64,000 nucleotides of DNA from Diplosphaera chodatii. Its lineage: Eukaryota > Chlorophyta > Trebouxiophyceae > Prasiolales > Stichococcaceae. This document shows, piece after piece, positions 57,798-64,000 of the stretch (positions are counted from its first letter, which is position 1; the number at the start of each line of letters is the position of its first letter). The stretch lies in the NCBI GenBank assembly GCA_032358165.1, contig JAALGY010000004.1:248001-312000 (forward strand), given 5' to 3'. The notes beneath the pieces are model-generated. The model saw only the letters and a list, made by a program, of their open reading frames with translations, searched no databases and was not told where the DNA came from. Both the position numbers and the translations under genes were made by a program.

Positions 57798-60071
57798 CTA
57801 ACCAGGCTGTGCTGCTGGCTGCTCGCCTAGATGCCGTGCCGCCGCTGCTGTGGCATACCTGCGGATGTTGAACCCCTATATGTGTATCTGCATGGTCTGC
57901 TGTCAGGACAGGTCATCGTGCCAGTGCAATCAGGGTAACGTACCTCATGCCCTCCCCATCCTCTGGTATCAGCGAGCGCGGCTGCAGCTTGCCCTCGCTG
58001 ACCTCTCGTTGCACCGTCATCAGCCGGTTCTGTGCGATCACAGTGTGCACAGCGCCCTGTACAACACACACAGTTGTCTGTACCCCAGCTGTGCCGTCCA
58101 CATAACAAAAGTCAGAGGGCCACGCACACCTAGGGCCCTTAAACCACCGCTGATGAGGCCACATACAGCACATGTTACGACCACGACTATCTCATTGCAA
58201 ACCCAGCTCCGTCGGGCACCTTGAACTTGCGCATGTTCAGGGTGCGCCGGAGGTTCTCCTGGGTGCGATGCAGCGAGGCATCTGCACGCAAGGGTGCCTT
58301 GATCCAGGGGTGCTCGAGCGCCGCCACTGCTGTCAACCGCTTCCCAGGGTCCGTCACCAGCAGCTTGGATATGAGGTCCTTTGCACTGCAATGTAAGTGC
58401 ATCGGCTGGGGTTTAGCAACCATGTAGGTCAAGACCTTGAGGATCTGTGAGTTTATCAGTACGCTAAAGGGCGCACTGCTGTGCCAGCAGGCGAGACTCT
58501 TTCATGCAGACCTGTCAGAGATGGCGCTCCAGACTGGATCGTCAAACTTCAGCTGGCCCTTGCGGATGAGGCTGAACAGCGTGGGCTCATGCTCGTCGTA
58601 GAATGGCGGGTACCCGCCCAGCAGCACGAACAGGATGACGCCGCAGGACCACATGTCTGCGATGTGCGTGTACTTCACGCCAGGCCCTTGCTGCACAAAG
58701 GTACACTCACACTCACGCGGCCGCAGGCCCCATGTGGTCAGCACCCCAGCATGCAGCTGCCAGGGCACACTAGAACCAGGGTCCAGACAGCGACTCAACA
58801 CTGATGGCTGCGGGCACCTAGCAAGTAGGCAGCTGACCTGGATGACCTCAGGCGCCACGTACTGAGGCGTGCCGCATATTGTGGTCATTGTGCCGCCGGG
58901 TGCAGTCTTCTCCGCAAGCCCAAAATCAGCGACCTGTCCAGATTGACGTGCAGACTGTCACCAGGTGTGCACCGCCCTTTTGATAACACGCAAATCTGAG
59001 GTGACAGCAGACTTGCTAGTGTGTGCTGCGCACACCTTGATGTCTGTGATGTCATCAGGGCTTGCAAGCAGGAGGTTCTCAAGCTTCAGATCCCTGTGTG
59101 CCACACCCCTGCGGCACAGCATGCCACTCGATCAGGCGGAGGACGATCTGACAAAGGTGGTGAGCAAGCCTTACGACTTCAGCTGCAAACTGAAACTGAT
59201 TGGACGCACTGCGAATGAAGGTACGCCATGCCACGCAGCAGCTGTATAAAACATAGCCGTGCATCTGCCTCTGAGTATGACCCTTTCTCCAGCACTGCAT
59301 CAAGGAGCTCGCCGCCCGTCAGCAGCTCCATGATCAGGTACACCTGCAATGGTGCAACCCCGTAAATCAGTCTATCAGTGCTCTGTCAAAGGCATGCAAC
59401 AAACGCCAAGACGCGGTCGGCTTCTGTCAAAGGTACATCACCTTCTCATTCTCTTGAAAATATTCTTTCAGATACACCACGTTGACGTCGTTCAGTCCAA
59501 CCAAGATCTCTATCTCCTTGAAGATGTCCTCACGAGTGCTCTCGCCATCCGCGGTGCGAGATCCCAGCGGCGGCAGGGCCATGATCTTACACGCATATAC
59601 ATCACCTGTTGCCTTCTTCTCCGCCAGCTTCACCACCGAGAAGCCTGCGCATGCGCACAAGTATGCCATCCTGCAGTATGTTGCTGCAGGGGGAGCTGGC
59701 ACATGCATGCCTGGTTGCTTGCCCGTCATGGCAGAGCAATCGCTCACCTCCAGTTCCCAGCGTTTTGCCCAGCTTGTACACTTCGCGCACGGTGACTTCC
59801 GTTCGCAGTTTGCTACAAATGCCAAGAACACTATGTGTGAGTCCCATGTTCAGATGGTAGCTTGATGCTGCTGGTCGTGTGCCGGCCAGCACAAACCGAT
59901 TTCCCGTTCTGCCAGACACTGGGCCAACCTGGACGGAGTGCCTTCCTGTCGGTTCAGCGTAAAAGACGGCGCCTTGCTGGCTGCGCCAGCACCGCTCTGC
60001 GTGCGCTGCCGCTCATACTTGCCACGATCATGGAAGCTGGAGCTGCCGCCGCTGCTGCAGCAGTTGCCCAT
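57798..60071 (-). CDS. CaMK-type Ser/Thr protein kinase with N-terminal acylation signal
   Basis: Ten exons in phase, 410 residues: 60071-59929, 59812-59748, 59644-59442, 59343-59210, 59108-59036, 58933-58838, 58690-58512, 58385-58220, 58056-57944, 57858-57798. It begins MGNCCSSGGSSS, a classic N-myristoylation site with two adjacent cysteines for palmitoylation, so it should sit on the plasma membrane. The kinase core is complete: GKTLGTGGFSVVK, VYACKI (Lys89), MELLTGGELLD, AHRDLKLEN (Asp188), VADFGLAEKTAPGG, CGTPQYVAPEV, DMWSCGVILFVLLGGYPPF and LEHPWIKAPL. The C-terminal tail (KFKGAVHTVIAQNRL) resembles the regulatory helix of CaM kinases and CDPKs. No EF hands follow, so it is not a CDPK. 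Calmodulin binding by the tail is likely but not shown. The last exon is short and less certain. Confidence 0.95.
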
Positions 60072-60769
60072 GCTGTGGCAGCGTGCAGCCGCGATCAACT
60101 ACAGGTCTCTGTCATACCCACGTCGTTCAGGAGCGCGTGCTTGCTGAGCTCCTTTGCTGATGCGCGCGCAGTCAGGGTCAACACAACACAGCGCAGCTCA
60201 CGTCAAACTCTGTGACATTCAGCTTGACATTCGCCAGCTTATGCTATGTGCTTGCAAAGCGAGCTAAGGTGAATCAACATCTGCATTTTGTGAGCACTGC
60301 GGCGCATTTATAATGATTGTCAGCAAAGGCATGCAGCTGGTATAGTAGAAAGTGTCAAGTGATGGCAGTTTGTCCGATAGTTGAGTCGGTGCTGGGAGCT
60401 GTCAACGGGGTCACGGCAGTGAAGAATGGTCTCTGTGGCATGTTGCAACATTGGCTCGACACTGTTAGTCATCGCTGCAGGGCTGGATCACAGCAGGGTT
60501 TAGCGTTGCCAAGCCAAGCAGGCGGCGAGGCACAGGCCGGGCCTCTTTGGCCGCGCGGTGTGTGGCGGCATTCAAGGCCGGGCCCCGCAGGCGACACCGC
60601 AACCGCCTCTGGACGTGCGCTGCCATGCTCCTGCCCACGCTTGTGCAGCCCAGTCCATGCACATCTCTGAAGACTGTGTTTCCGTCGTCTCACAGCTGGG
60701 ACCAGGACCGTCATGCACCTCGTGTTGACGCTGATGTAAGCACCTGCTGTCCGCAGGGTGCGGGCCACC
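60072..60769. promoter_or_regulatory. Divergent promoter region of the kinase and RPS7 genes
   Basis: About 700 bases. A TTTATAATG sequence at about 60306-60314 is the best TATA-like match. An AG acceptor at 60756 lies 13 bases before the RPS7 start codon, so RPS7 probably has an intron in its 5' untranslated region. Confidence 0.5.
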
Positions 60770-62171
60770 ATGTTTACCGCTCGCAAGAAGATCGCGAAGG
60801 AGAAGGGTGCAGAGCCTGATGTGTTCGAGGAGTCCGTGGCACAGGTGCATGCTGCTGCGTCCGGCGCAGCCAGCTGCTCGATGCAAGTAGTCGCCAAGCA
60901 AAAGCAAACGTGCAGCCGCCAAGGTCGCTTACCGAATTTGCCTGAAGGGCGCTGCGCAATGTTGCCGCTGCAGGCGCTCTTCGACCTGGAGGCAACCAAC
61001 GCAGAGCTGAAGAGCGACTTGCGGGACCTCTACATCACATCAGCGCAGGAGGTGGATGTGTCGTCTGGGCGGAAGGCCATCATCATCCACGTAAGTTAGC
61101 CATCAGATGCAGCATCGGCTGCACGCCGCAGCTGCAGCCGCAGCCGTAGCCACAACACCTGTCACCTCAATCGACGCTATCGGACAGCCGGATCAGATGC
61201 ACATGAGCAGTCGAATCTGCAGGGCACGATGCAGCACATGTGGTCAGCCGCGGTGGCACTTTTGCGATCAGTGCTAGACCAGCGCATCAGGATCAGCCAT
61301 GTTGCAGACAGCGGTAGCACAGCAGAAGCTGTTGTCATGCGTACGAAGCCGCGGCCGCAGCTGGCCTGTCGCAAACCGTGCCTGGCACCTTCCCAGAGGT
61401 CGTTTGTACAGTCATCACTAACAGTCCAGCTGAGGATTGCACAGTGCCATGGATGGCGACCCTGTCCGATGCGCTGCGCAGGTGCCCTACCGGCTGCTGA
61501 AGTCGTTCCACAAGATTCAGCAGCGCCTGGTGCGGGAGCTGGAGAAGAAGTTCAGCGGCAAGGATGTCGTCATCATTGCCAACCGCCGCATTCTGGCGCC
61601 CACCACCTCGGGGCAGTCCAATGCTCGGCCCCGCAGCCGCACGCTGACCGCTGTGCACGAGGAGACACTGCTGGATCTGTGCTACCCGACAGGTGCGAGC
61701 CGGGCTCACGATGCTGTGCTGTCTGTGGAGCACTCAATGCAAGTGCGATTTGCGGCCATGCCCGCAGCGGATGGTCGTCTTAAGCATGAGGAGGCTGAGC
61801 ATGTTCCTTAACACCATGCGCAGAGGTCGTTGGCAAGCGGGTGCGGTACAGGCTTGATGGCTCCAAAATCCTGAAGGTGGGGTTGCTGCTTCCTTTGCAG
61901 CATGCATCTAAGCCCCAAGGAAGTGCATTTATAGGAAGATGGGCTGCAGGCTCAGTATGCACACGGGCTCACTATGCTGAACGCTTCTGTGGTGTCGAGG
62001 GCACACATAGTGCCTGAGTGTGGATGATGTGCAATGCAGGTGTACCTGGACCCCAAGGACCGCAACACGACCGAGTATAAGCTGGAGACATTTGGGGCGG
62101 TGTACCAGAAGCTCACGGGCAAGCAGGTGGCCTTCGAGTTTCCGGTGGTTGAGGATGCTCGGGTGGCTTGA
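60770..62171 (+). CDS. RPS7: 40S ribosomal protein S7 (eS7)
   Basis: Five coding exons in phase, 195 residues, the normal family length: 60770-60844, 60974-61090, 61482-61692, 61824-61876, 62040-62171. The start sits in GCCACCATGTTT, a good context. Conserved blocks are [98 protein letters not shown] and [21 protein letters not shown], then [21 protein letters not shown]. It is a cytosolic small-subunit component, here divergent from a kinase gene and about 3.2 kb from RPL7. Confidence 0.97.
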
Positions 62172-63011
62172 GGCTCTGCGCATCGGGCACATTGAGCTTG
62201 CAGCTGAGTACCGGATGTCCATCCCTGACATGCGCTGGGCACAGTGCCTGGAAATGCACGACCGCTGCGCTTTTATGACAGTATGTACGTACATCGGCAA
62301 GTTCAGCATTGCATCGCCATCTTCATACATAGCCCATGCTCGCCATGCCCACGCCGTCGCACAGGATGCTGGTGCGTGTCAGGAATATGTCAAGCGGTGA
62401 CACTGCTGTAGACACCGTTGGGCGTTGGCACGATGAACATTACGTCACAAATACTGAAGCGGGTTTGCTCTCACAGAGAAGTGTACTTGACACCAGGCAC
62501 ATCGCTGTTCGCAGGGTGACGCGTTGCAACGCTAAACGGTCACAAGCATGCATGCATATGGCCTCGAATTGCCATGCTTTATGGTTGAAGTCGAGCGTCA
62601 CGATCAGCAGTGAGCGTGCCACTCAACAGTGCATTCGGTATCCTAGAGCATTTGTCTCTTGTGCTGCTGCGGTGGCAATCACCACAGGCACGACCAGCGG
62701 AAGGAAGGAGGTCTGGAGTCATAGCACTAGGTGGCTGTACTGCAGTCTGCATGTGCGAAAGGTTAGCAGCGGTGGTGTGCATGTTGAGGGATGTGATCAA
62801 TGGCCTGTAAGGGCAGTGCAGTGACAGTGCAGCGTGACGTTGGGATGCAGACCTCACAGGCGAACGATACCGTCGGAAACTGACCGACTGAAGCGTTCTG
62901 ATCAGGCGGGTAGACCATGGAACGGCCAGGGATTGATGACCCTGCACTGGGCTGATACGCCGGACTGGGACCAGCTGGGTGCCTTGAGCATCTGAGTCAA
63001 GGCAGTGTGCG
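62172..63011. other. Spacer between RPS7 and the last gene
   Basis: About 840 bases with no recognised coding block. It should contain the RPS7 3' end and the promoter of the gene that starts at 63012. Confidence 0.5.
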
Positions 63012-64000
63012 ATGGGTGCTGCTAAGCATGTCGCCGCCTCAGCTGTTGCTGCCCTCGTGGGGGGCTACCTTGCTGTGCTCACTCTACTGAGTGGCGGCTT
63101 GGGGTTGTGGCCGTCAGGTGACTCTGGTGGCAGATCCCTCACGAACTGCAGTTACATACGTGAACATGAGCCGTCAACCGGACTTGAAGGTGCATGCATC
63201 GGTTGCTCTCTCTCAGGCGCTGCAGCGTACCTGCATGCAGGCGGTAACGGTACATCGGTCACGCAGTCTTCCTGGATCGCCAGCGTGCATCAGCATGCTC
63301 GGGCCATGACGTCCGGCACGCAAAAGCCCCAGCAAGCCGGACACCATTCGTCCCCTGTGCCAGAGCGGATGATCATCACAGGCACGTTGCTCAGGAACCA
63401 GGTGTCCTGCTGCTCCTGCAAAACCACCAACAAACTGACAAGCTTCCGCAGCACCTCACTGCACATGCTATGGTCACATGCACCAGCATGCCCGACTTTT
63501 TGATATCAAACACCCAGCCGCTTGTGTCACCCCGTGCAGGCCGATGGCAGGAGGACGTGTCATGGTAAGCCAGGAGTCAACTTCTATCTTTTCAGGGTCC
63601 TTTCATGGTGTACTACCAGCAAACAAGACGGGCGCAATCACAGACAAGCTAGCTGCATGAACACTCTTCCCATTGCGCAGGTTGCCCCTGAAACTGGGGA
63701 CTACCCCAGCCACGGTGTACCAGTTTGTTGAGAACATCACCGCGCACAACGCTGAGTGCCCACCAGGCAGGCTGCAGGGTCCCAACTGGAGTCTGGTTAC
63801 AAAATGGTATCGTCCTCACATTAGTATGTCCGGCACGTTGAATCACAAAAGGCGAATGTGTTTGCAAACAGGCGTGTCTGACATCCAGCGTCCTGGGTAC
63901 TGTCCAGTCAGAGCCACAAAGCTGGGCGGCAGGGAAAGTATTGTGTACTTGGATTACATCGTGAACAATTATGACCGGTGAGATCAATCTCTGACTACAC
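63012..64000 (+). CDS. Type II membrane DUF3431-like protein (partial, runs off the right edge)
   Basis: The ATG at 63012 opens a short cytosolic tail and a signal anchor (AVAALVGGYLAVLTLLSGGLG). The frame then stays open to 63503 with sequons (NCSY, NGTS) expected of a lumenal domain. Whether it is one exon or has an intron from the GT at 63118 is unclear. A second coding block after the acceptor at about 63680 reads LPLKLGTTPATVYQFVENIT and AECPPGRLQ. A third, just before a GT donor at 63978, reads GGRESIVYLDYIVNNYDR. That pattern (N/G-GRE-x3-YL-x-YI-x-NYD) is the hallmark of the DUF3431 family, whose function is unknown but which is often found in type II or secreted proteins of fungi and algae. 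The 3' end is outside the window. Confidence 0.6.

Noticed and set aside
59021..59036. Possible CDPK assignment for the kinase
   Set aside because: No EF-hand sequence follows the kinase domain; the tail ends at a stop at 57798.
1..64000. Prokaryotic operon, CRISPR array, integrase or plasmid features
   Set aside because: Genes are spliced throughout, no evenly spaced repeats were seen, and the proteins are eukaryotic.
1..64000. tRNA genes, LTR or LINE elements
   Set aside because: No cloverleaf, T-loop GTTCGA-type box context, long terminal repeats, or reverse transcriptase motif was noticed by eye; a tRNAscan and repeat search were not possible.

Overview
This window is nuclear DNA from a photosynthetic eukaryote, most likely a chlorophyte green alga. 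No long uninterrupted gene is present. Every recognisable protein is split into many short exons, mostly 50-300 nt, by introns of about 80-650 nt that begin GT (sometimes GC) and usually end TGCAG or CGCAG. The base composition is GC-rich. A plastid import protein (TIC40) shows that a plastid exists. EGF-exostosins and a GRDP/DUF1399 protein fit a green alga. I cannot fix the class or genus. Exon boundaries were set by hand from splice sites, reading phase and family alignment from memory, so single junctions may be wrong. In most models, however, the exon sum is divisible by three and the phases agree throughout.

Layout. 191-934 (+): a RING protein. 1583-3296 (+): a small secreted, probably GPI-anchored or tail-anchored protein. 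3619-14172 (-): a 28-exon ubiquitin-specific protease, UBP26/USP48 type. 14761-20175 (-): a large unrecognised gene with low-complexity regions. 20299-25926 (-): a GRDP/DUF1399 protein. 26632-29739 (+): a membrane-anchored epoxide hydrolase-like alpha/beta hydrolase. 30206-32628 (-): a METTL24-like type II membrane methyltransferase. 33677-36605 (-): a fucosyltransferase-like type II protein. 37395-38951 (-): an unresolved gene with a possible signal peptide. 39906-45129 (+): an EGF-exostosin (GT47). 45992-48617 (-): TIC40. 49146-51428 (+): a LARGE/B4GAT-like GT49 glycosyltransferase. 51936-55195 (-): PRP19. 55765-57549 (+): RPL7. 57798-60071 (-): an acylated CaMK-type kinase. 60770-62171 (+): RPS7. 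63012 to the end (+): the start of a type II DUF3431 protein.

The most interesting theme is the block from 30 to 51 kb, plus the gene at the right edge. It holds a run of Golgi-type type II membrane enzymes: a methyltransferase, a fucosyltransferase-like protein, a GT47 exostosin with EGF modules, a GT49 LARGE-like enzyme and DUF3431. Only TIC40 and the splicing, ribosomal and kinase genes interrupt it. They could act together on a cell-wall or cell-surface glycan, but this is inference from proximity. A second theme is splicing. Several junctions in well-conserved proteins work only with GC-AG introns. There is also a 17-nt micro-exon and one apparent 34-nt intron.

From 26 kb rightwards genes tend to alternate in direction, with short divergent promoters (0.5-0.7 kb) and short convergent 3' spacers (0.25-0.9 kb). 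I saw no tRNA, rRNA, CRISPR, transposase or reverse transcriptase.
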